A stretch of 34,703 nt of DNA from Alphaproteobacteria bacterium (GCA_025350465.1 JANXXU010000035.1:1-34703); one strand, 5' to 3'; shown: positions 26,510 to 34,486, counted from the first letter of the stretch. Numbers and translations are program-made. The notes: generated by a model from the sequence alone, not told the origin.

Positions 26510-27238
26510 ATGTCGTCACTTCCAGGAACGACAGGACGACGGCGCATTTATTTGATGCGTCACGGTCATGTCGACTATTTCAGCAAAGAGGTGCTGGCCA
26601 CCCGGCGTACCGACATGGTGCCCTTGACGCCGCTTGGCCGCGAACAGGCAACGGCGAGCGGAGCGGCGCTGGCGCGCGTCCGCTTCGACCGTGCGATTTG
26701 CTCGGGCCTGCCGCGAACGCGCGAAACCGCAGAGCGCGTATTGGCGGCAAACGCCGACGCGGTCCACCTGACGATCGAAATCGACCGCGATCTCGAGGAA
26801 ATCAAAGGGGGTCATCAAACCGCAAAGAGTCGCGCCGAACTCTCTGCGCGCCTGACCTTCGAATTCGATCAGGCGGCCAAGCCCGGCGCCACGATGTTTG
26901 GCGGGGAAGCGTTCACCGACGCGTTCGATCGCTCGCGCCGTGCGATAGAGCGCCTGCTGGCGCAGCCCGATTGGCACACAACACTTGTCGTGGCGCATGA
27001 AGGCGTCAATCGCCTGTTGCTCGGTTGGATGACGGGCAACGGCCTCAACGCCATTCAATCCTTCGAACAGGACCTCGCCTGCGTCAACATCCTCGACTTC
27101 GATCTCGTTCCGCGGACAGGTTCGGCCGGAACGGAGATCGCGCGTTCGATTATCAAGGCAGTGAACCTCACACCGTACAACTACACCAAGCACGGGATGA
27201 ATCTGACGAGTTTGGAAGCCATTTTCGCGCGGCAATAA
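26510..27238 (+). CDS. Histidine phosphatase family protein
   Basis: The 242-residue protein is a phosphoglycerate-mutase-like phosphatase. The phospho-accepting RHG motif is R17-H18-G19 in IYLMRHGHVDYF, R/T-rich phosphate contacts follow (SGLPRTRETAE), and the second catalytic histidine is H163 in VVAHEGVNRLLL. The typical ISxG block is thus present in variant form. Small-molecule phosphate ester hydrolysis is expected; substrate unknown. The gene begins 10 bp after the racemase stop and is likely cotranscribed. It ends 4 bp from an unrecognised gene on the other strand. Confidence 0.9.
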   Translation: MSSLPGTTGRRRIYLMRHGHVDYFSKEVLATRRTDMVPLTPLGREQATASGAALARVRFDRAICSGLPRTRETAERVLAANADAVHLTIEIDRDLEEIKGGHQTAKSRAELSARLTFEFDQAAKPGATMFGGEAFTDAFDRSRRAIERLLAQPDWHTTLVVAHEGVNRLLLGWMTGNGLNAIQSFEQDLACVNILDFDLVPRTGSAGTEIARSIIKAVNLTPYNYTKHGMNLTSLEAIFARQ

Positions 27239-27242
27239 TTTT

Positions 27243-27773
27243 TCAGCGCTGGGCTAGCGCCCGCAAAAGAGCAGCGTCGCCGGCACACGATACGGCAGGC
27301 GACCATGAACACGACGCGATCGAAATGCGCGTGCGGTATTCATTTTCCTCGCCTTCGGCGACGTTGCGCGTGGGCACGAGGTGGCCATGGAGCATCAGAT
27401 GTACCCCATCGCTATGGCGCGTGAGTATCAAGACGACTTTTCGCACCGAAGAATCGGTGCCGCCCCACGCGCCGGTGTCGAAGAGCGCGGTTACGGCCCG
27501 CGAGTTTACGACATCCAACGAAACCGCCGGTACCTTGAAGATCCGAACGGTGGGCCACCCGTCCGTGCCGTTGCTGACAACGCACATCTCGTCGCAACAC
27601 GACACAAACGCTTGCTCCTGCTCGCCGAGCAGAAATTGCCCGGCGTTTGCGTTGAGCAAAATTGCGTCCATTTGCCCGGTCATGATTTGCGCGACAGCCG
27701 TAGCGGATTTGCCCCTGCGCCGCAGTGCCGCCGCTACTAAACACCCAGCACTGTCGACCACTTTACTGTGCAT
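27243..27773 (-). CDS. Hypothetical protein, no family recognised
   Basis: The frame codes for about 176 residues from the ATG at 27773; a GTG at 27797 and an ATG at 27680 (MTGQMDAILL) are alternatives. Codon use on this strand favours G/C in the third position, as in the neighbours, which supports coding, but base composition is slightly lower in GC. The middle (LLNANAGQFLLGEQEQAFVS, then SNGTDGWPTVRIFKVPAV) looks like a folded soluble domain. It has several cysteines, including CC in VSCCDEMC, and no signal peptide or membrane segment. I cannot assign a family. Competing + strand frames run on from the phosphatase gene and look spurious. Confidence 0.45.
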   Translation of the reverse strand: MHSKVVDSAGCLVAAALRRRGKSATAVAQIMTGQMDAILLNANAGQFLLGEQEQAFVSCCDEMCVVSNGTDGWPTVRIFKVPAVSLDVVNSRAVTALFDTGAWGGTDSSVRKVVLILTRHSDGVHLMLHGHLVPTRNVAEGEENEYRTRISIASCSWSPAVSCAGDAALLRALAQR

Positions 27774-27797
27774 CGCATCGCGCAAAATGTGAATCAC

Positions 27798-27947
27798 GTC
27801 AGCGTGAGCCGCATGTCGATTTCGTCATTTTTTGCTGTCGCGGAAATTGAACATCGCCTTTCGCACCGACGCAGCATTCGGAACTCTGGCGTTTTTCGTC
27901 GCGGCGAATTAGCGTGTCAGGCAAGTAAATTCGGGACAGGTCGATCG
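27798..27947. other. Spacer upstream of the large-insert hydrolase
   Basis: This stretch is AT-richer than its surroundings and has T-runs near 27828. I see no credible gene or clear promoter. The open frame that runs through it into the hydrolase gene lacks family sequence. GGGACAGG at 27933-27940 is the likely ribosome-binding site for the ATG at 27948. Confidence 0.5.
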
Positions 27948-29252
27948 ATGCAGCTCATTTCGAAAACGTATTGGGGCGGCGCACCGATGAATATGCGCCG
28001 CTTGCCGGATGCCTTCGAACTCGAGAGCCTGATTCTCAGAGCGTCCGATTTCCGCGAGCATCGCGCACTCTTCTGGTTGCCGAAGAAGAACCCCAAGCCG
28101 AACACGGGGATTGTCGTCATGCATCCCCGCGCGGACTTCACTCACCATTACGTGATCCCGCGCCTCGTCGATGCCGGGATCGCTTGCCTCGGCGCCAATT
28201 CCCGCAATCCAAACAACGACGTGACCACAACCCACGAAGAGGTCATTCTCGATGTCGCGTCCTGCGTCTCGTACCTAAAAAACGCTCGCGGCGTTAAGAA
28301 CGTCGTTCTCATCGGCAACTCGGGCGGCGGCGCGCTCAATGGATTCTTTCAGTCTCAAGCGAAGAAGCCCAAGGGCCAGCGCCTGGCAAAGACGCCCGGC
28401 GGCAGGCGCACGAATTTGAACGAAGCCGAAATGATCCCGGCCGACGGGATGATCTACATCTCGACGCACAAGGGCGAGGGGTTGATCATGAATGAGATCA
28501 TCGACCCTTCGCTCGTCGACGAGGGGCACCCACATCTAACCGACCCAGTGCTCGACATGTACGATGAGCGCAACGGCTTCAAGATGCCGTCCAAAATCGA
28601 CGGGTCGGACGCGCAGTGGTCGCGCTATGCCGCAGACTTCGTGAAACGCTTTCGTGCGGCGCAAATCGAACGGGTCAAGCGCATCGACGCCATCGCCCGC
28701 GCCATGATCGAAGAAAATGCGCGCGCCGAGCAGCTGCACAACGATCCCGAGTTCGCGAAGTTGCCGCCCGACCGACAACGCGATGTATTGCGCCGCGAAG
28801 CGTTCGAGCCGGTGATGACGATCTATCGCACGATGGCCAACCCGCATTATGTCGACAATCACATGGACCCATCGGCACGCGACTATGGATCGATCTTCTC
28901 GCCGCGCCCTGACCTGATGAACTGGAAGTTCTTCGGCTTCGGCCGTTCTGCGACGCCGCACGCCTGGCTCTCCACGTGGTCGGGCGTGTCATCGCATGCC
29001 AACCAACTTCACGATCTGCCGCAAATTACCGAGCCGTCTCTTTTCATCAATGCCGGCAAGGATCAGGAGATCTTTCCGCTCACCGATGCGGTACCGATGT
29101 TTCAGGCGATTGCCGCGAAGGACAAGACCTACGTCGATTTCCCGAATGCGCGCCATTATTTCGAACCCGAGTTCGGCAAGCGCGAGGCGCCGGACGTGGA
29201 AAAGGTGATGGATCTGGTCGTACCTTGGATCTTGGAGCGCTTCGGCGCCTGA
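27948..29252 (+). CDS. Alpha/beta hydrolase with a large lid insertion
   Basis: The protein has 434 residues from the ATG at 27948 (GGGACAGG lies 7 nt before it). The N-terminal half is an alpha/beta-hydrolase core: VVMHPRADF at 57-64, then the elbow GNSGGG at 123-128 with S125. The acid (D372 in NAGKDQEIF, or D380) and the base H403 (NARHYFEPE) are near the C-terminus, so a triad is plausible. About 215 residues separate elbow and acid, much more than usual, and include a charged helical stretch (VKRFRAAQIERVKRIDAIARAM). Esterase or acyl-peptidase-like activity is possible. No signal peptide. The substrate is unknown. Confidence 0.85.
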   Translation: MQLISKTYWGGAPMNMRRLPDAFELESLILRASDFREHRALFWLPKKNPKPNTGIVVMHPRADFTHHYVIPRLVDAGIACLGANSRNPNNDVTTTHEEVILDVASCVSYLKNARGVKNVVLIGNSGGGALNGFFQSQAKKPKGQRLAKTPGGRRTNLNEAEMIPADGMIYISTHKGEGLIMNEIIDPSLVDEGHPHLTDPVLDMYDERNGFKMPSKIDGSDAQWSRYAADFVKRFRAAQIERVKRIDAIARAMIEENARAEQLHNDPEFAKLPPDRQRDVLRREAFEPVMTIYRTMANPHYVDNHMDPSARDYGSIFSPRPDLMNWKFFGFGRSATPHAWLSTWSGVSSHANQLHDLPQITEPSLFINAGKDQEIFPLTDAVPMFQAIAAKDKTYVDFPNARHYFEPEFGKREAPDVEKVMDLVVPWILERFGA

Positions 29253-29323
29253 GACCGCCCATTGATCTTGGCGTAAGACTCCCAATCTGTTGGGGACCCG
29301 CCTTCTAGCCAGGACCGCGCGCC

Positions 29324-30016
29324 ATGATCGATTCACCGAAGCTTCTAGACCAGTTCTTGAATAGCGGGCTTGCGACGGGCGTCGTCGCGGGCGCCCTCGG
29401 CTCCTCGATGCTTGGGCGAGGCGGCCTAGGCGGCGTGGCCCGGATCGGCGGTCTAGCCCTTGTCGGCACGCTCGCCTACCAAGCCTATCAACGCTACCAG
29501 CAGCAGCAGGGCCAGCTTCCGCCGGAACAGCGCCAGAGCGGATTGCGTGCCACAGTTGGCGGCATGTTTTCAAACCTGCCCGGCGTCGGTGACATCATGC
29601 GCGGTACCGCGCCTCAGCCCCCGACCGGCTCGGGCTTCGCCACGACCGCGGCACCGGCGGCACATCAAAATCAAATGGGGCAGGCGCTCTTGACGGCAAT
29701 GATTGCAGCGGCCAAGGCCGACGGCGAAGTCGATCAGGAAGAGAGCCGGAAAATTTTCGGCGAGATGGAGCAGGCCGGGCTCACACCGGAGGAAAAATCC
29801 TTCGTGCTGAGCGAATTGTCGAAGCCGCTCGACATAGAAGACGTCGCCAAGCAAGCGACGAGTCACGAAATTGCCGCGCAACTTTACACGGCCTCGGCGA
29901 TCGTCATTGGCCAAGCAAACGATCGCGAGCGCGACTATCTCTCAAAGCTGGCGCAGCGGATGAACCTCGATCAGGCATTCATTGACGAACTCAATAAGCA
30001 AATTGGACCGCAGTAG
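29324..30016 (+). CDS. DUF533/TerB-like protein
   Basis: The 230-residue protein resembles E. coli YebE. Its N-terminus has a glycine-rich hydrophobic segment (residues about 16-55, TGVVAGALGSSMLGRGG then GGLALVGTLAYQAYQRY), then a Gln/Pro linker, and from about residue 120 a helical TerB-like domain (LLTAMIAAAKADGEVDQEES with paired acidic residues). YebE-type proteins are inner-membrane-associated envelope stress proteins of unknown activity; the acidic helix pair may bind metal. It sits 71 bp after the hydrolase gene and 44 bp before the N-acetyltransferase gene. Confidence 0.85.
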   Translation: MIDSPKLLDQFLNSGLATGVVAGALGSSMLGRGGLGGVARIGGLALVGTLAYQAYQRYQQQQGQLPPEQRQSGLRATVGGMFSNLPGVGDIMRGTAPQPPTGSGFATTAAPAAHQNQMGQALLTAMIAAAKADGEVDQEESRKIFGEMEQAGLTPEEKSFVLSELSKPLDIEDVAKQATSHEIAAQLYTASAIVIGQANDRERDYLSKLAQRMNLDQAFIDELNKQIGPQ

Positions 30017-30060
30017 AGGTTGCGTTTGCCGGCGCTCGCGCGATCCTGTTAGTTTCGCGT

Positions 30061-30873
30061 ATGGATCTTCGAGCCTATCTTGAGCGCGTCGGTTTTCGCG
30101 GCGAGCCGAGCGTTGATTTCGACACGCTCCGCCGCCTCCACCGCGGGCATCTCGAACATATTCCATACGAGAATCTCGACGTCGCGTTCGGCCGGCGCGT
30201 CAGCATCGATATCGCCCCGATCTTCGACAAGATAGTGACGCGCCGGCGCGGCGGCTGGTGCTACGAGATGAACGGCATGCTCGCTTGGGCGCTAGAAGAG
30301 ATCGGCTTCAAGATCACGCGCATGGCCGGCGGCGTGATGCGGGCGGTGAACGGCGACGCCTCGGTCGGCAATCATCTGGTGCTGCGCGTCGATCTCGACC
30401 AACCGTACTTGGCCGACGTGGGCTTCGGCGACGGCATGCTCGAGCCCGTTCCGATTGTCGAGCACGCGTTCCGGCAGGGTTTCCTCGATTTCCGTCTAGA
30501 GGACCTCGGTGGCGGCTGGTGGCGCTTTCACAATCATCCGGCCGGCGGCGCGCCGTCATTCGACTTCGAACTGCGCCCCGCATCGCGTGACCTTCTTGCC
30601 GCTAAGTGCGATTGGCTGCAGACCTCGCCGGAGTCGCCGTTCGTCATGAACACAGTTGTACAACGGCACCTTCCCGATAATTTGGTGATGATGCGCGGGC
30701 GTACGCTCAAAACTTTGAACGCCGCCGGGGCCGCGACGCGCGAAATCAATTCGGCGCCGGAATATGTCGACACCCTTCGCGATGTTTTCGGTCTCGACCT
30801 GCCGGAAGCGAAAAGCCTTTGGCCCAAAATCGTCGTGCGGCACGAGCAGCTATTCGGCAATCGCTCTCCCTAG
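30061..30873 (+). CDS. nat: Arylamine N-acetyltransferase
   Basis: The 270-residue enzyme transfers acetyl from acetyl-CoA to arylamines and hydrazines by a ping-pong thiol mechanism. The triad is C67 (RRGGWCYEMN), H105 (GNHLVLRV) and D119 (ADVGFGDG), matching the Salmonella and mycobacterial NAT pattern. Length is typical (about 275). The ATG at 30061 gives the family start MDLRAYLERVGF. The natural substrate is unknown; in actinobacteria some NATs work in sterol catabolism. Its TAG stop overlaps the opposing sulfatase stop within a shared CTAG. Confidence 0.95.
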   Translation: MDLRAYLERVGFRGEPSVDFDTLRRLHRGHLEHIPYENLDVAFGRRVSIDIAPIFDKIVTRRRGGWCYEMNGMLAWALEEIGFKITRMAGGVMRAVNGDASVGNHLVLRVDLDQPYLADVGFGDGMLEPVPIVEHAFRQGFLDFRLEDLGGGWWRFHNHPAGGAPSFDFELRPASRDLLAAKCDWLQTSPESPFVMNTVVQRHLPDNLVMMRGRTLKTLNAAGAATREINSAPEYVDTLRDVFGLDLPEAKSLWPKIVVRHEQLFGNRSP

Positions 30874-32375
30874 CGCAAGCCCAATCGCTTGAATTGCTCG
30901 TCGGGCGCTTCGATCTCGTTGAGCGCATGGTTCAGCAAGTCGACCATACGGTCCTCATCGGGGCCGCCGGCGCGGTTTTCGTTTTCACTCGGATCGTTGG
31001 CCGTATCGAAAAGATGATGACCCGTGAACTTCGCCCACGCCCAGAACGGCAGGGCATCGCTTTCATCCCAGAGCTGGCGAATGACCGGTACGTCGCTGCC
31101 AGGCATGCGCGCCAAAACGGCCCGTCCATCCGGCAGCGGCAGTTCCTGACCGCGGCTAAGGAGATGTGTCGGCATTGTCGACCAACGGTTCGACCACATC
31201 GACAACGGCGCGTTCTTGGCCGCAGGCGCGCGAGCGTATTTCCAACGCCCGTCGGTGACGTGCACCTCGCGCCCCCAAACGCCCATCAGCGCCCAATCGC
31301 GCACGCGATCGGCGCGGCCCTCGATCAGCGGCACGAGCGATCGCCCATGCGTGCGCTGGCGAACCTCAACCCCAAAGACTTCGGCGATCGTCGCGAAGAG
31401 ATCGACGCTCGTCGTCAGTGCGTCGATCGGACGTGGCGCAACGCCCGGCCAGGAAATCAAGAGCGGGATGCGCCCGAGCGTATCGTAGATCGGCACCGCC
31501 GGCTTGCCCCAGATATCCTTCTCGCCCAAATAATGTCCGTGGTCGGTGCAGACGACGACCGCCGTCGAATCGCCGAGGTTGTTTCGCTCGATCGCGTCGA
31601 GCACGCGTCCGAACCAAGCATCGATCATCGTCAGCTTGCCGCCATACTGCGCACGGATTTGACGCGCCTGACGTTCGTCGAGCGTGCCCTTGGCGATCGC
31701 GTCCTTCATATAAGGCGGCCAGATGAGGTGTGCCCCCGTCCAACTCGAATCATACATCGACGCATAGGGTTCCGGCGTGTCGAAAGGTTCATGCGGGTCG
31801 AACTCGTCGACGAACAACATGAAGCGCTTATGCCGTCCGGCGTTCTCGTCGATCCAGCGCGCCGCCGCCGCCATCGTCCGCGGGCCTGGAAAGTCCTCTT
31901 CGCCCTTAAACCAGCCCCGCGAATTGTCGTACGGCATGTGCGGCCGAAAAAAGCGGGGCGCACCCGCCCAACTCGGATCGGGTGCGGTCTTCCACGCGTC
32001 GCCCTCGTGGCCGCGCTGATAATCCCAAGCGGTGAAATCGACGTGATAGTTCTCGCCGCCCGTCTCGAAGAGGTGCGGGTGATCCGATATCAGCTGCGTA
32101 ACGACGCCTGCCTGCCGCAACGGATAGGTGATCGCGTCTTCCCAGATTTCGACCGAACCCCAAGGCCGCCACAGGAAATCCCAAGCGCCGCACAGGATGT
32201 CATGGCGAGCCGGCATGCAGGGCAGGGACCCGGCATAATGCTTCGTAAATTTGCAGGCCGTCGCAGCGAACCTGTCGATGTTCGGTGTCGCGAACTCGCG
32301 CGAGCCGTAAGCGCCCAACAAATGGCGATTGAGACTATCGAGCAAAATAACGATCAGATTGGCGGGCGCGGCCAT
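30870..32375 (-). CDS. Type I sulfatase / alkaline-phosphatase superfamily hydrolase
   Basis: The 501-residue hydrolase cleaves sulfate (or phosphonate/phosphate) esters through a formylglycine made from C53 in the CMPAR motif (CxPxR, residues 53-57). D13 starts the N-terminal metal site (ILLDSLNRH) and the DHGHYLGEKD block supplies the other Asp/His ligands; the C-terminal LFDTANDPSENENRAG block is usual for sulfatases. No signal peptide precedes the fold, so it should be cytosolic, like phosphonate monoester hydrolases and P. aeruginosa AtsA. A formylglycine-generating enzyme would be needed and is not in the window. The substrate may be an aryl or alkyl sulfate. Confidence 0.9.
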   Translation of the reverse strand: MAAPANLIVILLDSLNRHLLGAYGSREFATPNIDRFAATACKFTKHYAGSLPCMPARHDILCGAWDFLWRPWGSVEIWEDAITYPLRQAGVVTQLISDHPHLFETGGENYHVDFTAWDYQRGHEGDAWKTAPDPSWAGAPRFFRPHMPYDNSRGWFKGEEDFPGPRTMAAAARWIDENAGRHKRFMLFVDEFDPHEPFDTPEPYASMYDSSWTGAHLIWPPYMKDAIAKGTLDERQARQIRAQYGGKLTMIDAWFGRVLDAIERNNLGDSTAVVVCTDHGHYLGEKDIWGKPAVPIYDTLGRIPLLISWPGVAPRPIDALTTSVDLFATIAEVFGVEVRQRTHGRSLVPLIEGRADRVRDWALMGVWGREVHVTDGRWKYARAPAAKNAPLSMWSNRWSTMPTHLLSRGQELPLPDGRAVLARMPGSDVPVIRQLWDESDALPFWAWAKFTGHHLFDTANDPSENENRAGGPDEDRMVDLLNHALNEIEAPDEQFKRLGLR

Positions 32376-32403
32376 CCGGCCACTGTAACGCTAGTTACTC
32401 ACC

Positions 32404-32441
32404 TGTAAAAGAAAAGGGCGGAGCGCTTACGCGGTCCGCCC
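32404..32441 (-). terminator. Rho-independent terminator of the cold-shock gene
   Basis: Read on the - strand, GGGCGGA (32441-32435) pairs with TCCGCCC (32422-32416), with inner pairing around the loop, and is followed by CTTTTCTTTT. It lies 30 nt past the cold-shock stop and just before the sulfatase start, so it should insulate the two. Confidence 0.85.
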
Positions 32442-32470
32442 AAGAAACAATGCGCTGCAACCAGCGCTAT

Positions 32471-32680
32471 TTATGACAGGACCTTGATGCGGTCCGCCGC
32501 CATGCGGCCGTCGCGGCCCGGCGATACTTCGAAGGTTACCTTTTGACCTTCATCCAACGATTGAAGGCCACTGCGCTGAAGTGCGGTGATGTGGATGAAC
32601 ACATCCTTGCCACCGCCGTCCGGTGCGATGAAGCCAAAGCCCTTGGAAGTGTTGAAGAACTTGACAACGCCATTCGTCAT
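32471..32680 (-). CDS. Cold-shock domain protein
   Basis: This 69-residue single cold-shock domain binds single-stranded RNA/DNA as a chaperone. RNP1 (KGFGFI) is at residues 13-18 and RNP2 (VFIHI) at 27-31. The family-typical MTNGVVKFFN start is the ATG at 32680, with AAGGA 9 nt upstream; another ATG at 32689 touches the AAGGA and would add MVG, so 32680 is preferred. CspA-type messages often have long 5' leaders, and 363 bp without a gene lie upstream. A strong terminator follows. Confidence 0.95.
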   Translation of the reverse strand: MTNGVVKFFNTSKGFGFIAPDGGGKDVFIHITALQRSGLQSLDEGQKVTFEVSPGRDGRMAADRIKVLS

Positions 32681-32689
32681 TCCGACCAT

Positions 32690-33052
32690 TCCTTCATAGA
32701 ATTAGAGCCGCGCGTGGACGACCCACGGGCGTGCCCGTACGCGCATGACTTATCCTGCTGGAGTTGGAAGGCCGTCGTTGATCACGGCAGCATGTCTGGG
32801 GCGGCGAGACAAAAATTTGCACGGCACGTCGCAGTCACTCTTCTTGACGTCAAAGCCAGTCGCAAGCGGAAAGATGCCGCCCTGAAATTCGCTTGGCAAG
32901 TTAAAATCATGTGACCTGTGACGTGCGAAACGCTGGTATGATTGGCGTTCCTTGACGTTTTCAAAAATCGCGCGACGGAAATCGGTTCGGTGCACATTCG
33001 TCTGTAGGCGGATCAATGCCCTCACGGTTCAATCAAAAGCTGAGAACAACGC
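32690..33052. other. Intergenic region between cold-shock and secreted-protein genes
   Basis: This 363-bp divergent spacer has no credible gene. It likely holds the leader and promoter of the cold-shock gene (- strand) and the promoter of the secreted-protein gene (+ strand). TATGAT at 32937-32942 is a good -10-like hexamer on the + strand but lacks a matching -35. I see no conserved RNA. Confidence 0.45.
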
Positions 33053-33523
33053 ATGAAACTTATCGCCTTGGCTGCTGCCGCGCTCCTTCCGATGTTCGCC
33101 ACACAGCCCGCCTTTGCTTTCAAATGGATTTATCTCCGCGAGGCCAAAGAGTTGATCGGCTCGACGAGCGAAGAGGAGGGTGACACCGACTTCCGCGCGA
33201 CCTGTAGAGCGGGCGGCAAGGCAGAAATTGGCATCGGCGCTGCCGAAGGTATCGGCACTGGCGAGGGCGAATTGGTGTCGGTGACGCTCACCGCTAGCGC
33301 GCAAACGCTGACCATAGATGGACATTCGCGCAAAAGCCCAAACTTTGAGATGACGGCCGGTGTCGAGCTACGAACGGAGGTCGATGCGAAGGACGCGGTC
33401 TTTCGCCTGCTGGGAGAATCGGGTGCTATTAGGGTCAGCGGCAAGACGATCAAGGCGACATGGCCCGCCAACGGCCGTGCGGCTGCGACGAGGGCTTTCG
33501 TGAAAGCCTGTTTTCAACGCTGA
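33053..33523 (+). CDS. Small secreted protein of unknown function
   Basis: The 156-residue precursor has a clear Sec signal peptide (KLIALAAAALLPMFATQPAFA, cleavage after AFA at residue 22). The mature part contains two cysteines (ATCRAGG and the C-terminal KACFQR) that could form a disulfide in the periplasm, and alternating hydrophobic stretches suggesting a beta fold (VSVTLTASAQTLTIDG). I do not recognise a family. The ribosome-binding site is weak. It is 78 bp from the convergent PH-domain gene. Confidence 0.7.
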   Translation: MKLIALAAAALLPMFATQPAFAFKWIYLREAKELIGSTSEEEGDTDFRATCRAGGKAEIGIGAAEGIGTGEGELVSVTLTASAQTLTIDGHSRKSPNFEMTAGVELRTEVDAKDAVFRLLGESGAIRVSGKTIKATWPANGRAAATRAFVKACFQR

Positions 33524-33601
33524 CCGTCCCGTCATTGAGGACGACCGATGAATGACAATGGGTGTGGACAGCTGAGCGGAAACGTTGCTTTAGGTAACAG
33601 G

Positions 33602-34132
33602 TCACGATTTGCGAGCGTCGATGAGCTTTCGGATTTTCTCGAACGCGGCATCAGAGTCGCGTATATCGCGAACGCCGACGCCACTAGCGGAGATGTTGCC
33701 GAAACCAAACGCATAAAAGGGATTTGATCGAGGCCCAGATCCGGTGGCTAACGTGGCGAGGTAGATTGTGCCCAGGCCACATGTCCGTTGAAGGATTCCC
33801 CTTCTCAGCGAAACTTCCAAAATGTCGCGATATTTAACAACCTTCTTGTTTCGAGAAAAATAGCCTTCCTCGAATTCGAGGTGCTCCTCATAAAACGTAT
33901 ACTGGGTTCGTTCGTAATTGAGCTTCTTTCCAAAATACGCGACGAGTGGGACGCCGAAGAATGCCAATGCTCCAAAGACGATGAACGGGGTAGCGCCCGC
34001 TGTTGTGCCTAAGGCGCTCGTTGTGATGCCTCCAAAAAAGCCCCCAGCCCAGACTGTAAAAAAGAGCTGAATTGGTAGTTGGGTAAGGAGTGCAATCCAT
34101 CCAACGAAAATTGGCCGTTCAACGAACTGCAT
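33602..34132 (-). CDS. PH-domain (DUF304-like) membrane protein
   Basis: The 176-residue protein has two hydrophobic hairpin helices (about residues 8-37 and 48-68) followed by a bacterial PH-like beta domain (YTFYEEHLEFEEGYFSRNKKVVKYRDILEVSLRRGILQRTCGLGTIYL), the layout of YdbS/YdbT-type proteins. The R-G-I-LQRTCGLGTI segment is a good family marker. Its function is unknown. The local DNA is visibly AT-richer than the rest of the window (about 42% GC in 33841-33900), so the gene may be acquired or relaxed. GGGGGT lies just before the ATG. Confidence 0.85.
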   Translation of the reverse strand: MQFVERPIFVGWIALLTQLPIQLFFTVWAGGFFGGITTSALGTTAGATPFIVFGALAFFGVPLVAYFGKKLNYERTQYTFYEEHLEFEEGYFSRNKKVVKYRDILEVSLRRGILQRTCGLGTIYLATLATGSGPRSNPFYAFGFGNISASGVGVRDIRDSDAAFEKIRKLIDARKS

Positions 34133-34446
34133 GTGACCCCCAAATCATTGCCCGGCAGAGAACACACCACGCGCACCCAAAATCCGATCTTTGGGAGTCG
34201 GATAGGTTTCGGACAGTAAGTTCGCAGATTTCTGGCAATATACAACCTTGCGTCGATTGTTCGAGGATTGTTATGCACGCTCTTCAATAGCGTGTCACGG
34301 CGCCTTAGCGGCGGTCCTTGTTGCGGGTTGTTCCTACGACAGAAATCGGCGCCAGCCGAACTCATCTGTAGGCGGAGCATTGTCTTGCTTCTCTGGCGCG
34401 AGTTGAGGCGCTGCACACCTGTCTTCTCGCACCGGTTCACCGATCT
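34133..34446. other. Intergenic region before tRNA-Ser
   Basis: No supported gene lies in these 314 bases, which are AT-richer than the window. A + strand frame from about 34296 reads like a lipoprotein signal (LAAVLVAGC) but has no in-frame start codon. The other frames overlap the tRNA antisense. Confidence 0.5.
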
Positions 34447-34475
34447 TTGAAATCCGCGCGCGAGACTGGTATTGA
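34447..34475 (+). promoter_or_regulatory. Likely promoter of tRNA-Ser
   Basis: TTGAAA (34447-34452) matches the -35 consensus at five of six positions, and a 17-nt spacer leads to TATTGA (34470-34475). The tRNA begins 12 bp after the -10, the expected distance for a short leader. Confidence 0.5.
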
Positions 34476-34486
34476 GCCAACGCGAC

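Noticed and set aside
27025-27792. A 255-residue + strand frame overlapping the end of the histidine phosphatase gene
   Set aside because: It overlaps about 210 bp of a well-supported gene in another frame and has no domain.
30819-32408. A 529-residue + strand open frame covering the whole sulfatase gene
   Set aside because: The opposite strand encodes a full sulfatase with its motif residues. The + frame is Arg/His/Pro-rich with no motif, as expected for antisense of GC-rich coding DNA.
32750-33025. A 91-residue - strand frame in the cold-shock upstream region
   Set aside because: It has no ribosome-binding site, no family and irregular codon use; the region is better seen as a leader and promoter area.
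33868-33881. A perfect 14-bp palindrome CCTCGAATTCGAGG
   Set aside because: It lies inside the PH-domain gene, and one or two such palindromes are expected by chance.
32999-34387. A 12-bp repeat TCTGTAGGCGGA near 33001 and 34366
   Set aside because: Dozens of 12-bp coincidences are expected in a window of this size, and the two copies have no common context.
34296-34412. A + strand frame resembling a lipoprotein signal (LAAVLVAGCSYDRN)
   Set aside because: There is no ATG, GTG or TTG in frame upstream before unrelated sequence, and no ribosome-binding site. It could be a decayed remnant, but chance is as likely.
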